Positions 47,256 to 60,344 of a DNA stretch of 64,000 nucleotides are shown here, in pieces. The stretch spans positions 1 through 64,000 of the forward strand of contig JAWDGP010000054.1 in assembly GCA_033675545.1 (NCBI GenBank), read 5' to 3'. A program made the translations under genes and the position numbers. The stretch comes from Elysia crispata (taxonomy: Eukaryota > Mollusca > Gastropoda > Plakobranchidae). Each line of letters starts with the position of its first letter. The stretch's first letter is position 1. Under the pieces are notes generated by a model, which saw only the letters and a program-made list of their open reading frames with translations, was not told the origin of the DNA and did no database searches.

Positions 47256-50200
47256 GTACTTTACCATTACATTTGCTGTCTTATGTTCTGTGACCTTTAG
47301 TTGATATATCGCTTGAACCAATTTAAGGAACAATTTGAGAAATAGATTAATAATTTTCTTAAAATAGTTTCTTTTTAACAAAATAGTTGTCGAGGATATA
47401 CCTGAACTAAGCTGTTGTTGAAAGGAACCAAAGTAAGACAACGTTTTTATCTTTATTGCACTCATTTTATGAATTTTAAACAACTACTTTCAACAACAAG
47501 ATCACTGATGGTTTTACTCCTCGATCAGTGTCTAAAGGAAATTCAATAAACGTGTCTCATAGTTTTTTATTGAATAGAATAAAGGGGGGGGGAACGGGGG
47601 GTTGGAAGAACGTGTAGCGACCTCCTGCCTTTGCTGACACATTAGACACTTCTCTTAGCAAACCATCCACAGGAGATAACTGCGAGTGATGATTACGCAA
47701 CATTAAGGACGCACTGTCGTCTACTTTTCATATCTATTTCTCTTTGAGTGGAGACCATAAAATCTGGAACTTGTAATTTATAGTCTTTGAAAATGGTTTT
47801 GATTTGAAGTTAAACATCTACAGTAGTATATTTTGTTTATAAAAATATGGTACGAGAAAAGCCAAGAATCGTTTACATAAGCATGTCGACTGTGAAAACA
47901 ATATCTTTTATTCTTGAATAAATCATTATTTTTTTCATTTTATTGTCCACAGAAGTATCCTAATAATTTTATTCGCGACACAATAGAAGAACGTTTAAGA
48001 CTCATCTCGGTATGCGGCCATATGGAGCGCGATGAAGAAATATTGTATCTTTTTTCTTGCCAAATGGAAAGAAAATTTATATGTGAGCTCACTGCTACTC
48101 CAGCACAGGCAGTCATTCGACCTCGGCAGAAATAACAAAAGTACGCAAGCTTTTAGCGGGATGGTGTAGAAGGGAAGAAATATATGTGGGGTTTAGATTT
48201 TAAATTTTTAATGAATCTCAACGAGGACAAAAGTTTTCAATATATGTTATTCAATTCTGGCAAGCAGTAAAATCTTTCATCTTCCTTCAAACAGTTGTTA
48301 AATCTGAATGGTTTACGAATCCTATACTATTTATTTGTAGATCAGAATATAAATGAATTGTAATTGAACATGTTTGAGAATTAGAGATAATGTGTAAAGA
48401 GAAAAGTGAGACTATTTTCATCAAGATTTTGTTTTGATTGGAAAAATCAGGATTAATTGATTAAGATGAATTTTATAAAAAAAATTTTTTTGGTGCTTCA
48501 CTAAATTCACAAATGTGGAAGAATGGCCAAAACAGAGGACGGACTAGTTTACGGAGATAGAGATAGCTTTGAGCATTTTTTTTTCAAATTTTAGATACGT
48601 TTTTGTATGTAAAGCTTTGAGTTTTCTAAATCAGAAAAATGTGTCAAGTATCAGTTCATGCTATGTGTGTTTTCACTTGTAAAGGATACACCATTTTAAT
48701 TCCAGGATGTTAGTTTGTTTTTAAAGAAAGCTAAAATTAAAGAAATCAACTTTTTGTGACAAATATGAAAGGTCTTTGTAAAGAAATCAATGTTTATCAC
48801 ACATTTATGTGTTTATTTAAGAAAGGTGAACAAGAGCTTTACAGTTGATTGAGATCAACAAAAACAAAGGACAATGAACTACTACATTCAAATTGTTTTG
48901 TGAAATGGTAACAAAATTACGAAAATTTGAGGGCGTTTGTCTCAATCCTTATTTCAAGATACATTTAGTAAAAAGGCAGAAAACTAAAATACAAGGAAGT
49001 TATATCTTTACTTTCGAGCTTTAGAAACATGCCCGTTTTAAGTTTCCTGGTTTATATCTATATCATACTTCCTTCACAAGTAAAGTTTTTATTTGTCTTA
49101 TACTTTAGAACTTCTCTTTATGTAAATTTAATCTTACCCAAACAGTTAATGAATCATAGGAAGACAAGAGGTTTCTTCGAGAAAGAAACCTTTCCAAATT
49201 AAAAAAAAAATAAAAAATTCACTTTCATTGGTAAATTCTTGTCTTATGTATTATAATGTGGTTCCGGAAATAATAGAACCCAGCTTTTTTGCTTTTTTCC
49301 CTTAAGTTTTTACGGGTCCTATTATGTTGAACGAAAAATGTATCGAGGAAAGATAAGCATGTGAGGTCGGAGTAGCTTCTTGATGATAGCGATAAGTTAT
49401 AAAGCATAATTGTTTGCATGCCTTTCACCTACGTTAACGAAAAAGAGTTTCGATGTTGTTTTACGAAAACGAAGGCATTTAGGGTACCTTTTCCGAGTGT
49501 AATAATGTTCTTTTGTTGTTTATTTCATTCAAAAGCATATGACTTCAAAGTAATTTATTGTTTGTAGTGACAAGTCTAAAAGTACGCATGATAGTGAGTA
49601 AATGCTTTTATCGGTCTTTTAAAATGTATGTGACCACAATGCTTTTCATAGCATTTGGTTTCAAAATGTTTTTGAGCGAAAAATGACTGTGTAATAGTGA
49701 CCCTATTTTGGATGATGAGGAGATTGACTTGCTTTTTGTTAACATTGACACGATTCAAGCTGTAAAGGTAAAATAATTTTCTGTTAATAGTGACATGATT
49801 ATAAAAGACACGAGTACGAGATAGTGATTTTTAAAGTAAGGTCACGTCATTTAGGGTCTAAGGGACAGTGGCTCTCCTTTAATAACTATAAAAGTCATGG
49901 TGTCAAAGAAAATGACTTGTCGTGGGTAGGAGAATAGCTCAATGTGGAAGAGCCATTTATTTTTCTTTAATAAGGATTAAAACTAACTCTTTCAAATCTT
50001 TTCGTAATTTTGTCTCGGTTTAACAAAACAATTTGATTCTACTATTTCATTGTCTTTTTTTTTTTGGTTGATCTCAAGTAATTGTATAGCTCTTGTGCTA
50101 CTTTGTAGAATTTCAAGTAGTCCACTTTTCATCAACTAGGAGAAGAACAAGCAGTTTAATTGATTTTGAATGAATAACCTTAATGTAATAAAATACTCAA

Positions 50201-50880
50201 TAGTCAAATACAATAAAAAAGAAACTGCATTTCTAGGAATGTAAAGGTAGACGCGTCTAACTGATTTAATATTAACTCAATAATGTCATCACAAACTTTT
50301 TTTAAATCAGCCTGAGCAAACTCATGAAATGGAAGGTGATGCGTTTCTTTGAATCAGTTTTATTTGCAATACGATTATAGAACTGATCTCGAGACAACCA
50401 AGTTTCCACTCTCTCTCAAGATTCTGTCTGGATCCTCAAAGACAGGAACTAATAAATTGCCTATATGAATGTCTGAAATTGCAGAGAGGCCATCTTGAAT
50501 GTTAAATATTATCTTGAAAAAGTCTGCGAAAAACAATTTAACATATTTCAAGAAGTAGGGAGTTCTATTTTACTTTTTTTCTTTCTTTGAGGGAACGAAA
50601 GAAATAATGTTTTAACAATAAAAACAATCATAATAAAGTCATTGTCTATTGAGAGAAATTTGATGTATAAAAAAAAAATTCTTTAAAAAATACAGGCCTA
50701 TTAATTGTCAAAAACTATTAATTAGCATCAAAGAACATATTGTTGGACCAAAACTTTTTTCTCAACGAGTTACTGCTTCAACCTGATTTTTAAAACAAGG
50801 AGTGATTTCATATTTTCTTGATTTTTCTCTATGAGCGTATCGTTTATTAAACACTTTGTTGTTGTTGTTGTTAATGTTTT
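47256..50880. other. AT-rich non-coding stretch
   Basis: No EGF-like exon, known repeat or RNA gene is seen. A 73-codon frame at 47914-48135 begins after a TCCACAG acceptor-like site but has no family resemblance. A G-run lies near 47584-47600. Confidence 0.4.
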
Positions 50881-51140
<260 letters not shown>

Positions 51141-54100
51141 CTAATATGTCTATCTTCCTTACAGTTTTTTTTTTGGTTTAGGTATGAGTTGTCTTTTGAA
51201 ATATTTTGGATATTGACTGCGCGCATTTTGTAGTTTTCTTGGATCAGGGTATAAATTTTAATCTTATTCAAGTTTATCAGGGTTACGTTCGCTTTCTTTT
51301 TTTCTTGGCTGACATGAAGTTTACTTTTTTGTACAATTTTGAAGGTCTTTGGAATAATTAACTTTTATGTCTATTTAAGATTTCAGTTGCCGCTTCGATT
51401 ATATGTTCTTCAAACCCAACAATACAAAGAGTCTTGAAAACTTTAAATTTTGTAATCACTTAAATACACTTTTGGTTTCATTCAAGCTTCTATACTTTAA
51501 AGTATTAGTGTAACAATGAAAAAATAAGATTGTTGTTTTTTTGGGTTTAGCTTAGTACCTATCAAGATAAGGCAATGCATTATACTGATTGTACAGTCTC
51601 CCTACTTTAAAAAAATCGATACTATAGTAATCTAGTTTAACAAAATGCATTATAGGCTTTATCTTCGTACTTTTGCAGTGCTTCCTCTTCCTCTCTTTCT
51701 CACAAAAGTGTATATTCATGAACACGTTTGGATTGGTTGTATTACCACCCCATTAAACTGCATCTATCAGTTCTCTATTTTTTGTCCTTTTCTGGCTCTT
51801 CTTCAATTTGGCGATATAAAGCATTTTTAATTACAAAAAAAATATTTGTGGAGACCGCTCTCTAAGTTGCTACAGTTGGACTCACTCTTCACAGTTACTT
51901 TACAGAGAGGGTAGTGTAAGGACTTGGGGCGAATGATTCACTATTTAGCTCCTTGATTTTTTTTACAAGCGATGATTCAAAAATATGCAGAATAGAAAGA
52001 TTTTCGTTCTGTATTGTTGCACCATTAGAAGTGTACACTGATAAAAGATAATTATTTTGATGGTTGCGCCACTCCAAGGAATACTGAACACAGTTGACTT
52101 TTGGACAGACGGAAAGAAAGAGGATTACATAGGACCGAAAGATGTATCGTCCAATTCAGAACTTACCAAATACTAAATCTTGCAAGTCACTCGGTGTTGT
52201 TATAATTATTCAATATAATCTGATCATTTTAAATGAAAATCTGCTCCACTTCAGTGAATCTAAATATTCAGTGCATGAAAACTGAGAGCACTAACACAAA
52301 CGTACATTATAGAAGGCCAAAGTCCATCAAGTCCTAACTTAGTGGCATAAATTTTAATGTTTTCTTTCTATGTGTTTTAATTCCGTGCTTAAAAAAGAAC
52401 TAGTATCGCTATTAGTTTTTATTGGTTAGTTAAGGAGAAAAATAAATATAAATCTTTAAAAATGGCTTAATTTGACCAGTTTTAATTTTTTTTATTTAAA
52501 TGGTTTTGGGTGTTAATAGTTTTCTTTTTTCTTTTTTTCATTGTTATAGCTTATAAATAAGTTAGTTGTATACTGTTATGCATCGGTTTGTTAATAAAAC
52601 TTATAACAATTATTGTGGTTTTGTGTAATCAATTGAGATTTATGATCTGTTACATCCATTTACTTTTAAGTATGTGAAAATCTTAAGGTAGAATTGAACT
52701 AAAGCATTCTCGTTTTCCCGCCAAAGATAAACATCATCAACAAGCGCAATCAACAATAGATTTTTCGCATTAATGTTGCAGCCTCTTGAATAAGGAAAAG
52801 CATAAAAGCAGATTGTTAAGTAAACAAAAATATCATATGAGCTTTTAAGCAGGTCTTCAAACATATCAAATTGATACTCAATAGGGTTACCAGACGAGCG
52901 AGTTGCACTAACAGAGGCAGGTGTAACAGAAAATCAATGGGCATCCAAACCTAATGACTGAGCAAACTGCATCAGAAAACCGTTCCACCATGCTAAATGG
53001 AGATTTTTCCATTCTTATAAGGCAAGTTATGAAAGACAGAAATTGCAGTCGAATCGATGGAAACTTATAAAATGACCTGATGGTTTGAACAGAGACAAAA
53101 AGAGATTAATTACTATTATCTAGAGTTTGTACCCTAAGACAGATAAATATCAAGAAAGTTAGAAGGAAAGCCCTGTGTTAACGGGTTAACTAAAAACAAT
53201 TAGGAAGAAGGCTAGAAGGTAAGATGGTTGCATTAGGTTTACACACTGGCCTAAGCTACGCAAAGAAGTTGGTTCGACCCATTGTTCAGAGAGATTCCAG
53301 AGAAAGACCGAAAGAAAAGAAGAAAAGGAATTCATATATATGTTGACTTATTCCTCCGGGGAAAAAAATGAACAAAAATTTAAAGAGCTAATTTGATTTA
53401 ACAACTGCAACAAATTTCAAAGGAAACTGAGGAAAGACGAAAAAAACGCTGCTATTAAAATGTTCATGATTTTATATTAATAATAGTAAAAGTTTGTGTG
53501 AGTTCCTCTGTTAAACACGATAACATCAAAGAGAATGATAATAGTAAACAAAAAAATAGTCTTTAGACCCACAAGAAATTGAAAATATATACTTACACCT
53601 CTTAATATACCGCTTGTGCTGACAGTTACCATCTTGGCTTGGGCCCCTCGACTGGATGCCATAACAAATAATTTATGAAGTTTGATCCAGCTGGCTTGCA
53701 TCGCTATCTGATAAAAACTTAGAACTACGATGCCGACAGTCTACAAAATGCATGAGAGAAGTCTACAGATTATCTAGTGAATGATATTTATCATATAAAA
53801 ATGTAATACCCACAAAGTATATGATTTCAGTACCTGGTGATATTTAAATCTAAGTAATATCAATATTTATTTCTTTTTTTAATTTAGTTTAAACATTACA
53901 GAAACAACGTCTTGAGCTGTGTAAGTAAGTTTATTCAAATGATTTAATTTTAAATTAAAGTCAAACAGACTGGGTTTTTTGTTTTGTTTTTTTGAAATAG
54001 TGAGATATTCATCCTTCCTTGGTTTGACATCCGTGGTGTCTCAAACGCAAAATATCACAAATCAAATGAGTACATAGTTCTTAAACCCTCGTACAGATAA

Positions 54101-54830
54101 ATCATTTAGGAAGATTATTTGATTTAGAATCGCTAGCACTGGGTTGAATCTTAATTATTATCTAATATGAAGAAGTCGACAAGTAAAATAATAATGATTA
54201 ATTTTACTCTTTTTCATACTTTTTTGTGAATTTTGGCGTTTGATTACGATCATCGTCCCATTAAAAAAACTGATTATTTTAGAAAAGATCATTTTTTTTA
54301 AAACTTGAAGCAAATGGCTACATTGTAAAACCTCTGTTCCTTCTTGCTTTAGCCATTTCACCTTTAATTAAAACGACACTTTTATCATGTTAGGAAAAAA
54401 AGAAAATTGTACGGCATTATTATTCAGACTGTTCAAAATCTTGAATTAGTTTGTCGATATTTCTAAATGCCTGAAAAATTTTGGGTGTGACCGCAGATGT
54501 ACCGACTTCACCATATTAATTGTCCAGCCTAATCTGTTCATTAAAATATGTTGATATAGCTTTCATTTCTATATTTCATTCTTAAATATTACTTGTAATA
54601 TCATCGGCAAGATTTTAATATATTAAGGTTAAATCCATACTAACATTTACTATCATGGTATGTTTGCTGATTAGTGAAATTATATGTAAATTATGGAGTC
54701 ACGGTATCTCTTCATATAGAGTGTGAAGATTCAAAAGAAGCAAGATTTTTGTGTTCAGCACATATTATACTTTACCTGCTCATCATTAGTTGGTGAGCCC
54801 ATGAATATTTTCTTATTCTTTAAATTCCAT
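51141..54830. other. AT-rich non-coding stretch
   Basis: No gene, mobile element or RNA gene is recognised. A possible minus-strand exon at about 53588-53742 was considered and not accepted. Confidence 0.4.
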
Positions 54831-55570
54831 TCATTATAAAGATTCCAGCATTTATTATAAGGGGTTTTCTTCTCTGAAGAATCTCTTTTATCTAGTCCCC
54901 GATGAGTTTCTTCTTACCGTTCATTATAAAGATTCCAGCATTTATTAGACGGGTTTTTCTTCTCGGAAGAATCTCTTTTATCCAGCTCACCGGTGAATTT
55001 CTACCTACCGTTTATTATAAAGATTCCAGCATTAATTATTGAGGTTTTTCTTCTCTCAAGATTCTCTTTTATCCAGCTCACCGGTGAGTTTCTACCTACC
55101 GTTTATTATAAAGATTCCAGCATTCATTATTAAGATTTTTCCTCTCTCAAGACTCCTTTTATCCAGCTCACCGGTGAGTTTCTACCTACCGTTTATTATA
55201 ATGATTCCAGAATTCATTATTAAGGTTTTTCTTCTCTTAAGACTCTCTTACATCCAACTCACTGGTGAGTTTCTATTTACCGTTCATTATAAAGATTCCA
55301 GCATTTATTATACGGGTTTTTCTTCTCTGAAGACTCTCTTATATCCAACTCACTGATGAATTTCTACCTACCTTCATTATAAAGATTCCAGCATTTATCA
55401 TACGAGTTTTTCTTCTCTGAAGACTCTTTTATATAACTCATTGGTGAGCTTCTACCTACCGTTCATTATAAAGATTCTAGCATTTATAATACGGGTTTTT
55501 CTTCCCTGAAGACTCTCTTTTATCCAACTCCCCTGTGAGTTTCTACCTACCGTTCATTATAAATATTCAA
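54831..55570 (+). repeat. 90-bp minisatellite, about eight units
   Basis: Tandem units of 89-91 bp start with TCATTATAAAGATTCCAGCA at about 54831, 54921, 55012, 55103, 55193, 55284, 55374 and 55463, with a partial last unit at 55554. Each has a TTTTTCTTCTCT stretch and a CACCGGTGAGTTTCTACC end. Units diverge by several percent. Confidence 0.93.
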
Positions 55571-57760
55571 GTAACATGAAATCTTCACAAAGTCTAACAT
55601 AAAAGATAAAATTTATGACTTTGGAAAACACAATGGTTGTGCAAAGATACTTAGAGGTCAACTGAGGAATATGAAATCCAATTTATGTCATGAACCATTC
55701 CTTTTAAGAAATAATACGCCTGTCCTATATAAATGTCAACGGTATTTACTTGTAGTCATACAGGCATAAAACTGAAGACGATATTAAGTGTATTGAAAAA
55801 ACTGAAATTTGAATCTTTTTTTTTTCTTGTAGTTAAGGCCGGATTATGTCTAACTTAAAGGCTAATAATTATTATATGCACCGTCTAATTAACAAATCTC
55901 TATAATCCACATATTTTGTTTTTTGTAAGCAGCCAGTACAGAAATATAAGGTTTACCTACTTAAAAGACACTTCAAAACATGTCGTTCTCACCCCAAGCT
56001 TTATCTGCTAAAATTTATTTAAGCTATAGTAAACTTTGGGAAGCGATTGCATCTTTGTACAAGCCTTACGACTTATTAGGCACAAAGTATCTTGTTTTCC
56101 AAAGTCTTAAATTTTATCTTTTATGATAGACTTCATCGCGATTTCAAGTTACTTAAAATCACGTTATTTACAAATAAGTTATCTTCATTTTTTTTTTCTT
56201 TTTTTAATTTTAGGTTTATAGATTTAAACTTGTTCCTAGCTAACTTCATTAGCTTTTCCAGTATAATATATTTCGTGAGTTAAAAAACAATTGCCTTTCT
56301 AATTAAATAATAGCATTACTTAAATGTCATTTACCTTTCGGTTGATCTTCTTTTCACGGATTTCTCAGTATTCCTATTTTTGTGGCTGCATTTGTTTTAT
56401 TCTGTCTCATGCTTTCTGTATTTGTTTGTGTGAGTGTCAATCTCTATCTCTGAATCTTCCTTTCTATTTTTTTGTCTGTGAACACCTCTCTTTCTCTGTC
56501 TCTATCTCTGTCTCTGTCTCTCTCTGTTTGTCTGTCTCTCTCTCTCTCCTCTTCCTGCTTTTTCTCTCCTCTTTCTCTCTCCTTTCTCTCCTCTCTCTCC
56601 TCCCTCTCTATCATCAGCTTTCTTACCTCCTCTTCCTTTTGATACTGGATAGAACGCAAAAAAGGAACAGATAACATGATAGTGTTGACGCCTCAAGACA
56701 TAAACAACCTCAACAGAACCAACGGTGCAACTCAAAGAGTCATGACTTATGTAATGTCTTGGTACTGGTCGACTCAATCCTGAGCTTAGGTCCGACACTT
56801 TTGGTACTAAGTTTTATTTTGTTTTTTTGCCTTGCATTTTTTTTTGTTTATGTTTAATAACATATCTATATACCCAAATTAAAGTAAGAGTTATTAGATA
56901 TCTGTACTAAAAAAATCCTCAAGAAATAATAGTACATACATCTATAAAAGTTATAGTTTAATCTTAGTGCTAGGACCTAAGGGTCTTTACCAAAAATTTA
57001 TTTTAACAAGCACAAACCTTATTTCGACAAAAAAGTGTTAGAGTTGATAAGAGAACTAATAAGATCCTTGCCGATGTAATGAAAAGATTGAAAAAAAATC
57101 AATAAAGACTAAATGAATTTGCCAAATCAGAAGGCCATGGGACTATTTTTCCAATGTTTAAAGCTTATTTTGGCCTTCCACCTGTAAAGAAACAAGAGAA
57201 AATTGTCAGCTGAATTGTTTTATTTTATTAAAAAATAAGTACCTAGGATTTTTACTATTCTATTTTTTTTTTTTGCAACACCAGAGCGAGAAAATGTTCA
57301 CTAATAATATGAATATTTCACTCTACAGCTTCTGCTGTAGGAATTGTTAAAACAGTGTGAGAAACAAATACAGTGCATTGTGCAGGATTTCAGGTGTGTG
57401 TGTATATCAGGCTGCTATTAACTACTGCTGTCGGCTGCATTTAGAATGGACGGTAAGGTTAATGATAACGAAAGCAAAGATGGACGTTTATCTTGACATT
57501 CTAATCAAGTTGACACATAAATTCGTTGACCTTAGTCATGCAATGTCTTCACCTTCAAACAGCCTCAAAGATGGCGCACTCGAACTTATTAAATGGTAAG
57601 TTATGAAAACCCGAAAGTTTATCTTGAGTTGTTTGGAGCGGTTTGATCTCAGAAAACCTGCAAGACACAGACACACCTAATTCTCGGATCCTACAATAGT
57701 CCTTCTACCGTTCTACCAACGTTTCTTTTTATCTTACTTTTCATATGTTTCATTCCAATC

Positions 57761-57763
<3 letters not shown>
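55571..57763. other. Non-coding stretch with degenerate CT-rich segment
   Basis: AT-rich; 56440-56620 is a degenerate pyrimidine-rich stretch (TCTGTCTC, CTCCTTTC). No convincing gene. Confidence 0.4.

Positions 57764-57818
<55 letters not shown>
57764..57818 (+). repeat. (CT)n microsatellite
   Basis: Pure CT array outside the EGF gene. Confidence 0.95.
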
Positions 57819-57823
<5 letters not shown>

Positions 57824-58140
57824 TTTGCCATTTCGCACTCAAAATTGTCTATTCAATCTTATATCCATGTACAGTTCTGTCTTACAAACTCTTCCTTTTT
57901 CAATTCTCCTCCGTATAGATCCATTTCAAGAGTTTTCCTTGTTTTACTGAGTTAGACCGGTCCAAACTAGAATAAATTTGTAACCCAGTTTACAAATAAA
58001 GTCTTCCGGCTGGATGGAATAATTCTCTGTTGTTACCATCTGAGAACTCAAGATCAGTGGTTTCCATGTTCAATATCAATAAGAAGTCCGCCAAGCCATG
58101 CCGTATCTCATAGTTTTCTCAAGATATATAATGGAAAATA

Positions 58141-59178
58141 CAGTAGTCTCCGGATAAACGCACGGTCCTCGGGAGGCTTCAATAGCGTGCGTTTAGGAGA
58201 TGCGTGTCTTTATAAAAAGTAATGAAAAAAAATTTGGTTACTTCCCTTATTGTACTGCAAAATGCAGGATTATTTCCCTTGATTTACACACATTTGGCGT
58301 GAAAGGGAGCTTATTAAACCTTTGAGTTCAGCTTAGTTTTGGTTTCTTTTATTTTTATTTTTTTTTTTTTTTATTGAATTATTCTTTGGTTTTATTAAAC
58401 AACATTGAAATAACGAAATTCGTGAGAGGGAACAACATTGATCATTGAAGATCCATGAACAAAATGTCTAGAATCTTAAGCTGTGTTTCCAACGTTAATA
58501 TCTTGTGAGTAGACATTAGGTATCGTATCGAGCATGTCGATGAAAATAAGAGACTAGACTCTGAGAGTGAAGACTGCACAACTCTACTGACGGATGAAAT
58601 CGCAATGAGTGAATGACCAATCTTGACTATGACTAGACTTGTTTTACACACATGATGCCTGACAGGGATACACCACGCGCGAACCTCGAGTCAGACAACC
58701 GTGCAACGCAAAAAGCGAGGGAGGAGGGGAGAGGATACTAGCCATAATGGATAGATCTGACCAGGCAGACACAAAGCAGCGAAAATTGCATCACCTTGCC
58801 TGTGCTCCACTCCAACCCTCTCCTCCCTACCCTTCCAAACTTTGGCCGATCCCATGGCCCAGGTAGAGGGCATTGTGTGTTTATACGACGATATTGATGC
58901 ACAGCCTTTGTCCCCCACCCCTTCCCTTTCGTGTACCGGTATGATGTGCTAGCACAGTTTCCTGGCTGCCATGTGCCGTAATAGCGTGGATATTTCGTCC
59001 ACATTACTACCGGGTACAGTAAGCAATGCCGATTTAATAATTTCAAAGCGTGCGTTTAGGCGATGTAGCGTGCGTTTAAAGTATACCGATTAAAAAGTAA
59101 AAAATCGGTCAGACCGCTTCAGCGTGTATTTAAACGAAGCGTGCTTTTAACTGGCGTGCTTTTATCCGGAGACTACTG
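58141..59178. mobile_element. Non-autonomous pogo/Tigger-like DNA transposon
   Basis: The left end CAGTAGTCTCCGGATAA (58141-58157) is the reverse complement of the right end TTATCCGGAGACTACTG (59162-59178), flanked by TA on both sides (58139-58140 and 59179-59180). CAGTA-type ends with TA target duplication are the known signature of pogo/Tigger elements. Sub-terminal CGTGCGTTTA strings recur at both ends. The interior is more GC-rich than the flanks but no transposase motif is recognisable, so it was moved in trans. Confidence 0.82.
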
Positions 59179-59368
59179 TATACTTAAGACTTAACGTACA
59201 TCATAGAGTGTAGATTTCCTTTTTTTATTTCTCTTATTGTAATACTTAGTAAGTTCCTAATCATTTCCAATCTTTTCATTTTCAGGGCAACACAAAATAT
59301 GATAGGAGCCATTCAATATCTGAGATTTGGTAAGCCTGAACTGACCTTATTATTTTTGTGTTATTGCT

Positions 59369-60341
59369 ATGGCTAACTTCATTGGAACTTTTGGTGAAGA
59401 TCCTGTTCTTTTCTTTGAGGAGTTCGTTTTCCTCAGGTTATTCATCTTCCATGTGTGGCTGTGTATTGTGATCTTTGGCTTGCTCTCAAACACAATGAAC
59501 ATTGTAGTGTTTGGTAAGATTGGCTTTAGAGACAATGCTACTGTGACGCTCCTGTTCTTATCTATCTCCGATCTGCTCAACTTGATTTTGAGCTGCCCTA
59601 TAGTGGTCGCCTGGTTTATGGACCAAAACTATCCTATTCATGATTGGCCTTTTCATCCAAAGATTTTGTACTTCGGTATCTACTGGTGGGCGTACATCTT
59701 CTACGATTATTCTTCTTTCATATCAGTATTCTTGGCACTTGTGAGTCCCAGACTTGACGGTTTTCCGGCTCAGCTGGGAGGTGAATCCCGTGACCAACTT
59801 AACCTTCAGATCCATCCAGTTTGTGGACAATTTCAATGAAATCTACAAAGCTAACGATATCATAAACAGGAATATTGTATCGTGGGTAGCTTATATTATC
59901 GCCATAACTTGTGTCATTGTCTTGGTTTCAAAGCTTCAGGCAGTGTCCAGATTTCGACATTCCTTACAGAAAGCGGCTCGTGGATCTTCAGAAAACGATG
60001 AATCCACCGTTCAAAATGAGAAAACTGAAGTCTCTAAAAAGCAATAATCTTCAAATAAAATGTCATCAAAAGATATGAAGGTAGTACAATCCGTCACATT
60101 AATTTGTGTTATTTTTATACTCTCTCAAATGCCTTTTCAAATAAGTTCTCTTACTCGCCTAATTGATCCGGAATTTTCTGTGTTAAAAAGGAAAGAGCCA
60201 GCATTTGGTTTCGCTACCCATATCAGTAGCACTTTCGGCTATTTAAACGCGTCTGTCAATATCTTCGTTCATTTTAACTTCAACGCTATATACCGAGACA
60301 CATTTCTTTTCCTCTTCTCAAAAAAATCTCCTAAGGTTTAG
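59369..60341 (+). pseudogene. Chemosensory-type rhodopsin-like GPCR, broken
   Basis: Begins at ATG 59369. TM1 (LCIVIFGLLSNTMNIVVFGK), TM2 with the conserved LSISDL and most of TM3 (YIFYDYSSFISVFLAL) are in one frame. At about 59737-59754 the sequence jumps to another frame at the second extracellular loop (LSWEVNPVTN), so the end of TM3 with the DRY-like motif and all of TM4 are deleted. TM5 (VSWVAYIIAITCVIVLVSKL), a charged third loop, then an in-frame TAA at 60045-60047, then TM6 (VIFILSQMPFQISS) and TM7 (NASVNIFVHFNFNAIYR). The pattern resembles the large gastropod chemosensory-type receptor families, usually encoded by one coding exon. With one deletion/frameshift and one stop it is a pseudogene. 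Confidence 0.82.
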
Positions 60342-60344
60342 GTA

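Noticed and set aside
47914..48135. Terminal exon of the EGF gene after a TCCACAG acceptor-like site
   Set aside because: The open frame is not in phase 1; in the phase needed by the EGF exons it stops after three codons. Possible but unsupported.
53588..53742. Minus-strand exon with ATTTTGTAG acceptor and GTGTAAGT donor
   Set aside because: The frame is open, but no family resemblance and no partner exons were found nearby.
57357..57599. 80-codon plus-strand ORF
   Set aside because: No recognisable domain or splice context; composition like the surrounding non-coding DNA.
58738..59046. 102-codon minus-strand ORF in the DNA transposon as a transposase
   Set aside because: No DDE motif or helix-turn-helix; too short for a pogo-type transposase.
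59737..59770. Short intron in the GPCR (GTGAGT to CTCAG)
   Set aside because: It would be only about 30 nt, and the end of TM3 and all of TM4 would still be missing.
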